DNA of 64,000 nucleotides from contig NC_081408.1 of assembly GCF_030272615.1 (NCBI RefSeq), positions 342,327,793-342,391,792 on the forward strand, in the 5' to 3' direction. Below the pieces are notes generated by a model. It made no database searches. It had not been told where the DNA came from and saw only the letters and a list, made by a program, of their open reading frames with translations. Source of the stretch: Cryptomeria japonica (Eukaryota > Streptophyta > Pinopsida > Cupressales > Cupressaceae). This document shows positions 33,168 to 45,884 of the stretch, piece after piece. How positions within the stretch are numbered: the stretch's first letter is position 1; each line of letters opens with the position of its first letter. The translations under genes were made by a program, and so were the position numbers.

Positions 33168-34067
33168 CTACACTTGTCTAGTCAACTCCTCATTCTTTGT
33201 CAGTGTCATATGGTGTGCTTCTTTATTAGGAAAACTAGCTCTGAGAATCATGTCCATATAATGACTGATACTTCTCACGGGGGGTAATCCATTAGGTACA
33301 TTATCTGAAATGATGTCTCCATATTTTGTCAACAACTCCTTTATCTCCTCTAGATTTTCTTCTTCATGCTCTGGATATTCAGTCTTCTTAGGAACTAAGG
33401 AAAAACACACATTATCATGTCGCATCCCATCCAAAAATTTCCTCCCATCCACCAAACAAATTCTAGCACTGGTACAAACTTCACTCTTTAAAGGCTCCTC
33501 CAAGGGAAACAAGGTATGCTTCATCCCATTTGCAACAATAGTGTATATGTTCTTCCTTCCATCATGTATTGTTTGTCTATCATACTGCCAAGGTCTTCCC
33601 AACAAAATATGACAAATATCCATATGCATAATATCACACAAAACCTCATCATGATCAGATCCAATCTTCAATTTCACTAAACAATGTTCACTTACTAGTA
33701 TCATATGATCATCCTGAATGCATGCTATCTGATAAGGCTTAGGGTGCTTGAATCTCTCCAAACTTAACTTATTCACCATCTCTTTTGAAACAAGATTATT
33801 TGAACTACCACTATCAATTATAACTTTACAACACTTACCAGATACCTTACATCTGATCTTGAACAAATCCCTCCTCTGCAAGGGCTCTTCATCATCTCTG
33901 GTATGACACAAAGCTCTTCTCATCACCAACAATTCTCCATCTTCTGATTTATTAGTCAATCTGGTATGATCTTCTACCAAGACTCCTCTTCTAGTGTTCT
34001 CTATCTTCCTACATTCAAAAGCATGATGTCCTTCTCCTCCGCACTTAAAGCAGGTTCCTCTAAACAC
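33168..34067 (-). CDS. Gag zinc knuckle and protease of the chromovirus
   Basis: The 299-codon frame has a zinc knuckle CFKCGGEGHHAFEC (CX2CX4HX4C) at residues about 7-20, a retropepsin motif VIIDSGSSNNLVS near residue 81, and ILLGRPWQYD near residue 155. The end approaches the reverse transcriptase (DMILRASFPNKEAHHMT). All zinc ligands and the DSG triad are present. Confidence 0.85.
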   Translation of the reverse strand: MFRGTCFKCGGEGHHAFECRKIENTRRGVLVEDHTRLTNKSEDGELLVMRRALCHTRDDEEPLQRRDLFKIRCKVSGKCCKVIIDSGSSNNLVSKEMVNKLSLERFKHPKPYQIACIQDDHMILVSEHCLVKLKIGSDHDEVLCDIMHMDICHILLGRPWQYDRQTIHDGRKNIYTIVANGMKHTLFPLEEPLKSEVCTSARICLVDGRKFLDGMRHDNVCFSLVPKKTEYPEHEEENLEEIKELLTKYGDIISDNVPNGLPPVRSISHYMDMILRASFPNKEAHHMTLTKNEELTRQV

Positions 34068-34081
34068 TATTTTATCTTGTC

Positions 34082-34865
34082 TTATGTCTTCTTTTCCATA
34101 ACCCTCATTCTGATATCCATCAGGTTCTCTCCTCCAGTAAAAATTTCTATCATCCTTCTAGTATGAGCTACCATCTCTGCAAACTTCCTTATCTTTTCTT
34201 TGATCTGCACAAAGTCCTCTTCCTCTAGAGTAGCTCCTTCCTCCTTGAAATCTTCCTCCAAAAAACCTTCCACCTCTACCTCTTTTCTTCTACTCGTGTC
34301 TTTTGTTCAACTTTTCTTCTACCTTCAGGGTATATTGATAAGCTTCCTCAACACTCTACAACTTGATTAAACTGAGTTCATCTTGTATAGACATATGCAA
34401 CCCATTCAAATATCTAGCAACTTGCTCAATCTCATCATCAGTATGTCTGGATCTGATATTCAACTTGTAGAATGCTTCGGTATACTCCTTCACACTAGAT
34501 TCCTTCTACTTCAAGTTTTGCAACTTTCAGAACAGATTCACTTGATAACCAGCTAGCATTAATTTTGATTTCAACTTACTAACCATCCGCTCCCAAGATT
34601 TGATCTTCTCTTTACCTCTTCTCTATCTATAAACTTGCAAATGTTCCCACCAAAGAGATGTGTGACCTTTTAACTTAGTGCAAGAATATCTCACCTTTAT
34701 ATCTTCTATAGTACCTTGAAAATCAAAATACTTTTCCATTTCTGTGATCCAATCCAACAATTCATTTGAATCCGACTTTCCATCATAATCTTTTGGGGTA
34801 AAATGTTGTCTAGTACTCGCTCTAGACAATTCCCTTATAAACCTTTCTTCATGTGGATCATTCAC
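34082..34865 (-). pseudogene. Gag of the chromovirus
   Basis: From 34865 the reading gives FTPKDYDGKSDSNELLDWIT, then LKGHTSLWWEH, part of the Retrotrans_gag domain. Several stops and frameshifts follow down to 34082. Upstream to 35100 the N-terminal part is readable only in pieces. Confidence 0.75.
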
Positions 34866-35149
34866 TGGAGGATTTTCTCATTGTTCTCAAACTACTTCTT
34901 CTTCCTCATCATCACTTACATCTTCAACAATTCGACAACTTCTCTGGGCCATTTCAACATCTTCTAATCGGGCTGCAATTCCTCTCAACATTTCCATCAC
35001 AACAGGGTCTGCATTTTCACACGCTTTGCCATTTCTATTTCCTCATCATGCCATCTTCATGCAAGTCCTCTGCAGCTGCAGGCCAAATCCTCAATCCGCC
35101 ACCCTAGAACAAAACATTACAGGATAACGCAAACTCCGAAATGAAATCT

Positions 35150-35161
35150 CGCTCTGATATC
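35150..35161 (-). other. Primer-binding site of the chromovirus
   Basis: The minus strand reads TGATATCAGAGC, one base from the initiator-Met type TGGTATCAGAGC, three bases inside the LTR end. Confidence 0.7.
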
Positions 35162-35164
35162 ACT

Positions 35165-35973
35165 TGGTGCAATCATGGTGGGATAGTCCTCAGAGAATAA
35201 TCTGAATTGTGTAACAAGATTTACACAGCAGATACAGCTCAAAGTGATGGAGGCAATGCAGAAACAAACTATATTATTTCATGAAAATCAGTTACAAACT
35301 GTCGGCAACATGCAAGCTTACAAGATTCAACTCACAGGCCTGAGCATAAAACATGTGTGTTATGCAACATTCGGCTCAAGAAAAAGTGCAAGCCAACTCC
35401 AGACCTCCTAAACTTAGGATTATTCTTCTATTTTCTAATCGCCCCAATCCTAATACTCAATTATATTTATTTATATGATCAAGAATGATCCACATCATCC
35501 CAAGATGGAACAAATATTGATGAACAAGAACGAAACGTGTGAAACAACAAGGTCAACCTCCGCCAAAGAGATCCTTCTAAAAAAATTCATAGAACAAAGT
35601 GTGGACCCAACGGAAGGTTAGGCACACATCAAGGAATGTTGGAAACAATGAACGAAAGCTCTGCAAGCTATGCAAGTGATCCACAAGATCCACCAATAGC
35701 TAAATAGGTCCAAGCGGTTCTGGTGTTCTAAGCCAAAGAATTGTCTCAGATTCCAGAAGTGATAACTTGTCAGAAAAAGATCCAAACATCCCGCGGACTT
35801 AGGATAAGACAAATGAACATGTCCACAATGAAAAATCTAACTCCACAAGATCTAGTGAGCAAATACCAATAAATTCAAAAAAAAATATTGAAATTACAAA
35901 ACAGGAACAAATTGAAAAGAAAATGGTTTTGGTTGATGCAAGATTGCCATGAACCAAGAATGCTCCCGCATCA
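35165..35973 (-). repeat. 5' LTR of the chromovirus
   Basis: An 809-bp TG...CA sequence matching 27742-29221 apart from the array. On its right, 35974-35990 reads on the minus strand as TATTAGGGGGAG, a polypurine-like tract, where host sequence would be expected. Confidence 0.8.
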
Positions 35974-37160
35974 CTCCCCCTAATAGGGATCTAACATTTA
36001 CAATTTTATAGAAATCCCCAACCTCATTTTCTCCCACATCAATCTAGTAAACAAAAACAGAGCTAAAACAGCTCCCCCTGGTTATATGTACCACTACTTA
36101 TACTCTTTTGTCAACAATATTTTTGTCATCTCATATTTTATATTTCTTCTTAAATATTTTGTGATCATTCTAGCAACATTATCTCTAGGGTCTTAGACCA
36201 AAGATCCTAAGGCTATCTCAATTCATTCAAGAAATGATCTTGAATTCATTTTGAGTTATCACCTTCTTCAACTTAAAGTGTCAAGGGTATTTTTTTGCCA
36301 CATTTCCCTATGACAAATTCTCAACTCAACTCAAATTATCACCTCCTTCAACTTAAATCCTTAACGGTATTTATTGCACTGAATTTACATAGGAAATAAT
36401 CCTAGTTCATCTTGAACTATCACATCTTTCACCTTGGAGCTAATCTTCAGGTGTTATCCAAATTTATCTCGCATCCTTATCCTAAATTTTATCACCTCCT
36501 TTTTCTTAGAACCAAGGTTTGAAGGGTATCCATTTTGCCAAATTTCCCTAGGACATTATTCCAACCTCATCCTTTATTTTATCAAGCTCTTTTTCACTTT
36601 GTAAGACTTAACCACTAGGGACTCTTGTAAATCGTTCAATTTTACCAATTTACTAAAGGGAAATTAACTCTACCATTCTCTATCTTATTTAAAGTAATAC
36701 TTTATAATAAAAAAAAGTGTTTGCTTTGTTATTTTTAGACTTACTTCATCCCTTAATTTATCAAGCTTTTTTACTTCACAAGGCTATATCACTACGGATT
36801 CCTTGTGAGATATTCAAGTTCACCAATTTACTAAAGGAAAATTAAATCTATCATTCTTTATCTTCTTGAAAGCAATACTTAAAAACAAATTGTACATAGT
36901 TTATTCCTTTTAAACTTAACAAGGCACAATCAGTAGGACCTCTTTATGAACCATTCAACTTTACCAATTGGCTAAACATCACATAAGACTATATTATTTT
37001 TCTTTGTGAAAGTAAAAATTTTCCGAAGTATGTAGTCAATCTAACAAGATTTGATTAATTGAAACTCTTTCTGATCATCCAACTTTACCAATTTACCAAA
37101 TGTCACATAATACTTTATATCACTAAAAATAAAAAGTATATATATATTTTAAATTATTTA
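35974..37160. repeat. Unassigned sequence with a decayed tandem repeat
   Basis: No gene seen. The words ttTACCAATTtactaaaggga and relatives recur at about 36644, 36822, 36963 and 37087. Related words (cacctccttcaactta, gccaaatttccctaggac) recur at 36270-36560. This looks like a diverged tandem array with units of about 120-180 bp. The left end adjoins the chromovirus LTR. Confidence 0.5.
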
Positions 37161-37199
37161 TACCCTTACTATTTTATCTTTCTTTATTTTATAAAACAC

Positions 37200-38406
37200 G
37201 AAAAAAGGGCTCCTAAAAATAAAACAATTGAATAAATATTGGGCTTGTTTTCTAATGTGAGGATTTCTCCGTACAACCGAGGTGGAGGAAGCTTTTGTTC
37301 TCCTCCATAGGTTTGGTACTTCACCAATGTAAGCAATCCCTCCTCCTTCCTTGTTTCTCATCGTTTCTATTTGTTTTGAATTGTCTTGTAATCTTTCTTG
37401 TGCATTTTGTCTTTTCAATTTCATTGTGTTATTCTTGTCTTCTAGCTAGGGTGTACCATGCCATTAATTCCCTGGGTGATGACGATGTGTGACATCTTCA
37501 ATAGATGAAAATGTGTCATTGTTCTTACCTTTGTTTACACTTTCACCTTTTCATCTATGTAATTTCCTATGATATTCTTGTCACTATTTGTTGATAAAGT
37601 GAAGATATTTTATAAAATACAAAGGAAGGTTAAAAATTAGAAATATATCCAAAAACCATAATCGTTTGCTAATTATTTTCATGGCTGCAATAACAAGGAA
37701 TAATTAGAATGCTTTAGGAATTGAGGCACATGGAGCAAGGATCAGTGGAGATGAAGTGGTTGAAGTTCATAAGTCATTATGACTAATTATATATTTAGTT
37801 GTTAGTGTTTATTTTGAAACAATGACAAAAGCATGTAATTTATTCTGAGTTAAAGCTTTGGATTGTTGGTCGTAGGCCAAAACAATCCAAATAGACCTAT
37901 CGCTTTTGGTGTAATATTAGTTAGTTGAATACTTACATGTGTGTATGTTGAAACTCAAGACATCATATGATATATGAAATCTTTTCTATGTTTTAAGCAT
38001 TTGTGAATTGGGTACTATTTGTATGAATACTAGTTAGCGTGGTATAAAATTTCCTTCGTGTTCCATCACCTGGCAACCACGAAGACAGGCCCACTTCTTT
38101 GGTTATAGGGAACACTTCCTGTCATGAAACATAACATAATAGGAAATAGAAAAGAGTTGTGTTAAGTTCTTTACTAATTAGCTCTATTTCATTCTTTCTT
38201 AACCCATTTCTCTTCACCCTTCAGCAGATTGCTCCAACGCCTTTCATGAGCTTACATCCCCACATTGACACTTAGGAACAAACCGAGGAAATTTTTAAAA
38301 AAATCTTAATAATTTATATCAGATCAAGTTGATTTAAATTTAGTCAATTGAATACAACCACAAGGACAATTTTACCTCAATTTCATCCACAATTTTGTCC
38401 CAACAT
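37200..38406 (+). repeat. 5' LTR of an Athila-like element (left border uncertain)
   Basis: The right end is set by CCCAACA followed by a primer-binding site at 38408. The last 170 bp resemble 27400-27558. The left border was not found and 37200 is a guess. No coding domain is present. Confidence 0.5.
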
Positions 38407-38407
38407 T

Positions 38408-38425
38408 TGGTATTGTTGCTAGGGA
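38408..38425 (+). other. Decayed Athila-type primer-binding site
   Basis: The sequence TTGGTATTGTTGCTAGGGAA differs from the Athila-type TGGCGCCGTTGCCGGGGA (complement of tRNA-Asp) only by C-to-T and G-to-A changes, as expected from decay of methylated cytosines. Confidence 0.6.
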
Positions 38426-38499
38426 AAGGTGTCAAAGGCCTGAAATCGTAGTTAGTTAAGTTAGGAACAATGTGCTAAGGTAAAGATTCATAAAACTAT

Positions 38500-39906
38500 C
38501 AGCCTTGATTGGGTGACTAACCTTGGTTATCTCTAATTTAGATCATATATTGCATGAATCATAGAAGAGATAGTAGAGGCAGATTTGTAAAGAAAGAAAT
38601 AGAAAGTGATTTTGCACAAGGAAAATAAAAAAGATCATTGGCAAAAAAAATGGTAGTTGAACTTGATTTTGAAAAATGTATTATAGAACCTACTATTGTT
38701 TCTCCACCTATCCTATCACACATAATTCCTGAGCTCCCTCAAGAGTCCACTTGCAACTATTACTCCAGAACTTACCAAACAATTTGTAGATTCCTTTGAG
38801 CTATGTAGTGGTAGGCCTGTTGACAAACTATTTTCAATTATTTTCACTCCTTGGGAATTTCAAGAAAATATGGGTGATAACAACAACAACACTAACAATG
38901 GGATACTTGCTCATAATAATCCTATTACTTTTATGTTTCCTATTGTTAACCCTACTAAAGATTCCCCTATGAAAAATATCCCTCGCTCCACCTTACCAGT
39001 ATTTAGAGGGCTTACTATAGAAGATCTTGACATGTTTTTGTTTGAATTTGATATTTTATGTCATAGCTATGACTATTAGAATGATGTAGAGAAACTTACA
39101 TTATTTCCAACTACTCTAAAAGATGCAACATTATGATGGTTCATGGGTTTGGGATCACAGACGGTCCATACATGGGACAACATGAAGGAAAATATCCATG
39201 CAAAATACTAAGAATATTGTAAAAATAGAGAGGTAAGAGATGAAATATTTTGTATGATGCAGTGTGAGGAGGAAACAATGGAAGACTACTTAGAGTGATT
39301 TTTATATAGTCTTCAATGAACCTGACAAAATGGTTTGAATAATGAAAGTATCAAAATGTTGTTTCTTAGAGGAATTCGTAATGATTGTATGGATGTTTTG
39401 AATATTATATGTGGTGAAGATGTTTCTAAATTACAATTTAATGATATCTATGACATATGCAGGAATTATTCAAAATATGCATGGTCTATTCGAGGAAATT
39501 ATCCTAAAAAGTATGCATCAACAAGTGACACATCAGGTATCATCAAACATGAATTAGGTATGTTACTTGACAATTTGAAAATAGATCTTTCGAGTCATAT
39601 AGGTAAAAAAATAGACATATTATACACTCAAAAGAAACATGAAGAGGTTGAAGAGGCCCTCGCTATATTCTTTCCAATTTTTCGTAAAAAAACATAATAG
39701 TGAGGAATGTCCTTATAATAAGACAAAAATTTCATCTTTAGAAGATGCCACTAGACATACAACTCTTAAACCTCCCCCTTAGACCTAGTTGATGTAGAAT
39801 ATACTAAAGAACCTATTAATTACATGGCTCCATGATAACCTTGGCCACCACGAGCAATATACCCAAGAGTGCCAAATGAATATTCTACATTAGGAACTAG
39901 TCAACC
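38500..39906 (+). pseudogene. Decayed gag of the Athila-like element, left of the solo LTR
   Basis: Readable frames include 38870-39079 and 39335-39697. They show Athila-type gag words: the start of the domain (FRGLTIEDLDMFLFEFDILC), a stop, then LFPTTLKDATL, and MLFLRGIRNDCMDVLN. There are at least five in-frame stops. The reading resumes at 40679 after the solo LTR. Confidence 0.7.
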
Positions 39907-40673
39907 TATAGACACCTAAAATTGTCCTAGCTTAATTAAAGAAATATTTTATTTATTTAATTATTTTATCCTAAGCTTTCTATTAATTAAATATATTTTT
40001 ATTTATTTAATTAATTAATTCGTTAATCCTCTTCTAGCCTTTCCCTATTTAAATAAATATTTTTATTTATTTATATTATCTTTTCCCTAAATTAAATAAA
40101 TATTTCATTTATTTAATTGGTCTCAGTTCTTCTATTAATTAAATGAATATTTATTTAATTAATTAATTCGTTAGCTTTTTCTCTTCATGACACATGTCAT
40201 TTATCTCTTAATTTTCTTGTACCCACCCCTTCATTATTTTATTATTCCTTTTACCTACCCTTTAATCCTAGCCGACCATTTATTTATTTTACCTCTTAAT
40301 CTTATCCCTCCATTTTCTAAAGTGTCTTCTATACAAGAGGATTCCTTTATCCTTTCACTATCCTACTCTAATCCAACAATCTTTATGCAATCAAGCGACT
40401 TTACGACCACAATCTGTTCTTTGTTGAGCTCTTGTGCACAATACAAAATCTGAGAGCAAATATATCAAACAAGATTAATAGAGATAGGAGACAATGGAGA
40501 TCAAACCCTACTTGACATGTGAATGGTATTATTGTTTCAATTTGTTGATTTGCATGTTCTTAGCTTTCTTCATTGGAGTATGGTGAATGCTTTTGTTGTA
40601 GAACTAGGGTTTGTTATGGTTGGATCTTTGTGTTTTTGCAATAGTTTGTCATCATCATTTTTTACCTCACACA
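39907..40673 (+). mobile_element. Solo LTR of the M/P family inside the Athila-like gag
   Basis: A 767-bp sequence homologous to the P and M LTRs, beginning TATAGACACC (TG mutated to TA) and ending CACACA. It is flanked by CAACC at 39902-39906 and 40674-40678. The Athila-like reading continues on both sides. There is no polypurine tract or primer-binding site beside it, so it is a true solo LTR. Confidence 0.9.
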
Positions 40674-40678
40674 CAACC

Positions 40679-41640
40679 TACCCCTTTTCCAAATCAAACT
40701 AGATGGCATGGAGGGTGGCAAAAACCTCCACCTTATTACCAACAATGGCCAAATCATTATGCTTTATAGTCATGGCAACATGCATGGAGGCCACAAAAAC
40801 TACAACCACAACAATATCCATCCTATCTGCCACCACCAGTAGTCAATCCATATCAACCATCACAACAACTTCTTCCTGCATGATTATCAAATAATCAGTT
40901 GCCAAGCACAACACAACCACCAAGGCAACTCTATTGCATGTGCAACCATAACCTAATCCGAATAATAAGGCGGCACAACCAATTTATAATAATGAGGTGG
41001 CAGGATATCCCACCTATCCTATCAATACATTGAAAATTGATGGTGTACGATTATGGTTAAGAAAGAGTCTTCAAGGGCCAAACATTACATAAGTAGATGA
41101 TTCCCAAGAGGATATCATGGAATAACAACCAAGGCCTCGATTTCTTAAAAGATTTCATGAACATTCCCAAAAAATATCAATGTCTCTACTTGCTTTTGAT
41201 TTTATGTTCGTGAATTGAAAAATGTTAATATTAAAATCCCTTTATTGCAGGCAATTCAAGACATTCCTATATATAATAAGGCCATCAATAAATTATGTGT
41301 GCAGAAACACAAAAAGAAAGGAGATACCAAAATAGTACAAGTCATTAGACAACTTGCAAACTTGATGTTGGGAATAATTTTGATTCTTAAATATATGCAA
41401 ATTCTAGAAGTTCAATGATTAAGGTATGCATTGGTAATGTGTAGTTATTCCAAACATACTTGTAGATTTAGGAGTAGCTATATATGTAATGATGAATAAA
41501 ACCAAAGAAAATTTAGCTCTTCGGGGATTAAGACCAACTCCAATAGTTCTACAAAAGGAACATTGATCCCTTATAAAGCCTAAAGGTATGATTGAAGATT
41601 GTAGCGTCATAAATTGTACACCCTTAATTGTGTGGTACAA
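40679..41640 (+). pseudogene. Gag end and aspartic protease of the Athila-like element
   Basis: After a Pro/Gln/Tyr-rich stretch (40700-41000) typical of the end of Athila gag, the protease motif appears near 41447-41480 as VIPNILVDLGVAIYVM, then LRGLRPTPIVLQ and GMIEDCSVI. The active site is D-L-G, as in Athila elements. Frames are broken. Confidence 0.7.
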
Positions 41641-43380
41641 TTCCATGCTTAGGTTAGCACCCGCCTTAGTGTGTTTGCATCTTGCATTTAAAATTCCCTT
41701 TAAGCATTTAATTAAATCTAAAGTCTTATTTCATCACTCCACATCATAAAATTAGGCCCTTTACCCTAAGTGTGCCCCTTTTTATTTCATTTCTTCAATT
41801 AATCATTTCATGAAAAAACTAATTATGTCTTATTTCAACCTTCACGATCCAATTTTGCATATAAAAACATCGCAAATTTCCACAAACTCCTAGAATTTGC
41901 TTTAAAATCACAATACCTTGCTTCCCCAAAAATTTGGTGAAAAGTTGGCTGGACCATGTGTTCAGACCATGTTGTACCAACATGGTCCCGACTTTTTCTC
42001 CCCAAATTTCGGAAGCATGTTTTGATGGTATTTTAATATTTAAATCCAAGAGATTGGCAAAAACAACCATTTCTAAGTTGTCCTATGACTCAAAACAAAG
42101 TTAGGGTCTCCTAATAAAGCCTTCCTTTCCTCATTTGAAGGATCCAAGATCTAGCGATTGAAGGAGCCTCTTGTGAAGCGAAAGTACAAATTATGTCAAG
42201 TTTAAAACAACAAATCAAGCATTCATCAATCATCTTCAACAACAATTAGGAGCTTTGAAGACATTGAAGAATAATAAGAGATCATTGACTGTTGATTGGC
42301 TTGTACCTCTCCCTTAGGGTTTGGTATGGTTTCATGTTATTTTCATGTCTTTGTATGAGATTCATAAAATTCATTTTCAGAATTACGATCATGCTTTAGA
42401 TCCATTATTGTATTTTTTATTTGAAGCATTGACATTTACATTTATAATCATTTAGGGTTTTCTCTCCAAAGTGTAGGGTAGAACTCTAGATTTACTTTCT
42501 TGTTCATTTAAGATCTTGCATACACACAAGATTCTTGCACACACTTTTTTACATTATCGGATATTTGTGGAGGTGGAAATCACCAAAACAAGGGGTTTGA
42601 CTAAGGCAAAACCCTATATAGCCACCTAGATACCCTTTTTCAAGGTGCAGGTACAGGAATTCGGTGGACGCACAAATTTTGGGACTGACAGAAGGCACGG
42701 AGACAGTCTCAGGGCTGAAATCTGATCTCAGATCTCAAAGATAGGGGCATGGTGCCCTAGGATAGGACCAGGGCATGGCGCCCTGGTCCCCAGGGTTTTG
42801 CAATTTTAGGTGCCAGATCTGCATATCAGACCCTCGGGACCTCAGATTCTAAAGATCAACTTCTTGTCAGCAGAGGGACAGGCGCACCCAATGCCCTAGG
42901 ATCTACCAATTTTGCATTAGTTTCAGCAGCAGGTGCACCTCTGAATCCATTTTCCAACTCTCCTTTATGTCTTTCAGTTTCAGTTTGTGCAGAATCTGCA
43001 TTTTCGATTTAAGTGTGCTTTATTTTTCATCTCCTAGTTTAGTTGATCATTTCATTGCATTTTGCTTATCTCCTCTTCATTTCAACAAAGGAATAAAAAC
43101 CCTAAGAGACATTCCTTGACCCTCTCTCTCTTACAAGAAGTGGTCAAATTGAAATATCTCCCTAGGCTCTTTCATATTCCAATGTGTACATGAGAGTGGA
43201 ATTAGGTCTTAGCTACTCGGTTCCATTTTTATGCTCCACAAAGATATTATTATTTATATTGATTACTAGGAATATCCTATTGGTTTCATGATTTTACAAC
43301 CAAAAATTAAGTTGGGGGCACCCCTTAATTTTAGGGAGACCTCGATTAGCTACAACTTATGCTTGTATTAATTGTAGGTC
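41641..43380. other. Unclassified insertion-like segment
   Basis: The protease reading stops near 41625 and Athila-like reading resumes near 43390. Between them no coding domain is seen. The left junction is followed by TGTACACCC, a possible LTR start, but I found no matching end with a target duplication. It may be a solo LTR of another family. Confidence 0.35.
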
Positions 43381-43389
43381 TGGAAACAT

Positions 43390-45027
43390 GGTTACTTCCA
43401 ATGGTTAGAAAACAAAGCAGTTGACATTATATCCTCCAGCACAACCTTTGTTGGAAGTAGAAGAACCTCTTTGGGCTGATAGCGATTTGGAAGAATCATT
43501 GTTAGTGTTAAAATTTGACCAAAGATGAAGCCTTGTGGAACCATTAGAAGATAATGTCCATGATAATTTTCTTCAAAATCATTATTCTGTTAATGATGTT
43601 CTAGAAAATTTGGTTTCTTGTTTAAGTAATGAGTACCCATTTGGAAACTTTCCTACAATCAATGCTATATTTTCTCTTCAATATTACACTGCACCAATTG
43701 TTGTCGTGTGACTTCTTATATAGCCAATTTCTTATTTTTGAATGTGCTCATCCCACATTTCCTACTTCCCAAATGTTTTCTATACTCTCTCTTATGCAGT
43801 CACAGGAAATGGAAGTGCTACTCAGAAAAAAATTGAATATAAAGCCTAATCTAGGTGCTTCAGAACTAAATGATCTCATTGATATGTTGTGCTCCCATAA
43901 GGAAGCCTTTTCCTGGGAATATCATGATATGTGAAGCACCCATCCTGCACTTGTACACATCATATTTATGTAGAGGAGGGAAGCTGACCTGTGGGACAAC
44001 CCCAAAGATGATTGAATCCAATCCTCTGAGACATTTTTAAAGAAGAACTTTTAAAGTTACTTAATGTAGGGTTTATATACCCTATTTATGATATCCAATG
44101 GGTATAACTCTTGTAGTAGTTCCCAAGAAAAATGGAAAATGGTGAATATGTATGGACTGTCAAGCCCTCAACAAGGCTACCAAGAAAGACCATTTCCCAT
44201 TACCCTTTAATGATCAAGTTTTAGATAGCTTGGTTGGAAAGAAACATTTTTCCTTGATGGATTTAGTGGATATAATCAAATTCGTATAGCCCAAGAAGAC
44301 TAGGATAAAACTACATTTACTTGTCCTTGGGGTAAATTTTTTTGTAGTTTTTCCTTTTGGATTATGCAATTATCCTCCTACATTCCAATGAGTAGTTCTA
44401 AGTATCTTTGTTGACTTAGCTCATGACTGTGTAAAAGTTTACTTGGACAACTTCATTGTTTATGGTAATACTTATGAGGAAGAAAAGAAAAATCTTGAAA
44501 AGGTACTTAAGAGGTGCATTGAAACTAATTTGTCTTTGAGCCATGGAAAATGTGATATCCTCGTGACTGACGGAATAGTTTTGGGACATTATATTTCTTC
44601 AAAAGGCATCGAGGTAGATCCTAAAAAGGTAAAAGTCATTCAATATTTTCCTGTACCTACTTCTCAAAAAGATGTTCAAATTTTCTTAGGACATGTGGTG
44701 TATTATAGAAGGTTCATTCAAAATTTTAGTAACGTCGCATCACCACTCTTTATTTTTCTAGGAAATGATGTTGCTTTCTCCTGGATAGACAAGTGTCAAT
44801 GAGTTCTTGAAGAGATTAAGGAGAAGATTATCACAACACTAGTGTTACAAGGACCAAATTGGGAGTTACCATTTCATATCCATATTGATACTTCAAAAAA
44901 CTCAATGGGTGCAGTACTTGGACAAAAAGAGGATTCACTCTATCTACTACATAAGTAAGAATTTCATAGGTGTTGAGGGAAATTATACAATTACTGAAAA
45001 AGAGTTCTTGGTTGTGGTTCTTGGAGA
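43390..45027 (+). pseudogene. Reverse transcriptase and partial RNase H of the Athila-like element
   Basis: The reading includes the RT words DCQALNKATKKDHFPLPF and HFSLMDLVD (44150-44270), VYLDNFIVYG (active site YLDD changed to YLDN) at 44443 and LGHYISSKGIEVDPKKV near 44590. RNase H starts at 44880 with HIDTSKNSMGAVLGQ and YTITEKEFLVVVLG. At about 45027 the reading jumps into a copia LTR. Several stops and frameshifts. Confidence 0.82.
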
Positions 45028-45811
45028 TGTTTTTGGGTTGATTAGTTGGCATGCTACATTGTTTATCTACACGTTTCATCTGATGACAACCTTGGAGGAT
45101 GTGTTAGCATGTACGGTTCATTAAAATAATTTGGAAAGGATGTGTTGTGATGTGTCTGGACCCCCTTTATCTCTTGGAGTAGACTGAAGTGGATTTTATA
45201 GGTTTTGTGGCCAAATTTATGTAATATGAGTGTAGATGTATGAGTTGAGTATGGTATGTATGTGAATTTATGTGAAGTGGATGTGAATGATGTGCAAGAC
45301 AATTTGGTGTAGCAAAAGTGCAAAATATGGTTTGTGAAGAGATTTGAGACAATGTTTGATGTCATATGTGTTTTCCATGATGTTTGTCGCTTGACATAGT
45401 GGTTCAAGGATGATTTCATGATCAAGAGATTTTTTTCATTTCAGTTCATTGATCCTCTGCACCTGAAAGAAAAAGGTGTGTTCCTTTGGCAGTTTGTGCA
45501 ACCCTTTGTATCTTGCCTTAAGGTTGTGTGCCTTAGTCTTTAAAGTCCATTTAGGGGCAATGAGCTTCTTGGCCTTGAGCCTAAAAATTGTAATCCATTA
45601 TTCATATTGTTAGTGTAATTCTCACCATGGTTTTCCCTGCTTAGGGTTTTTCATATAAATCTATTGTTCATATGATTGTTGTTCTTTGTGCTTTTATTTT
45701 ATATAATTGTAGTAATAAGTTAATTTTAGTTTGAAATTTAATAGATCAAGAGAATTATTTGGAGGTCCACATTGATTCACCCCCCCTCTAAATCCTATGG
45801 TAGGTTCAGCA
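45028..45811 (+). repeat. Truncated 5' LTR of the copia element
   Basis: Homologous to 50902-51737, the second half of the 3' LTR. The first 700 or so bases are missing. It ends TTCAGCA; the primer-binding site TGGTATCAAAGAC starts at 45814. Confidence 0.8.
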
Positions 45812-45813
45812 AT

Positions 45814-45830
45814 TGGTATCAAAGACTGGT
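45814..45830 (+). other. Primer-binding site of the copia element
   Basis: TTGGTATCAAAGACTGG is close to the initiator-Met type TGGTATCAGAGC used by most plant copia elements. Confidence 0.75.
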
Positions 45831-45884
45831 TCCTCTTAAAGAAGCTTAACCACTTGAGGAAGATCCAAAATCGAATGAGAAGTT

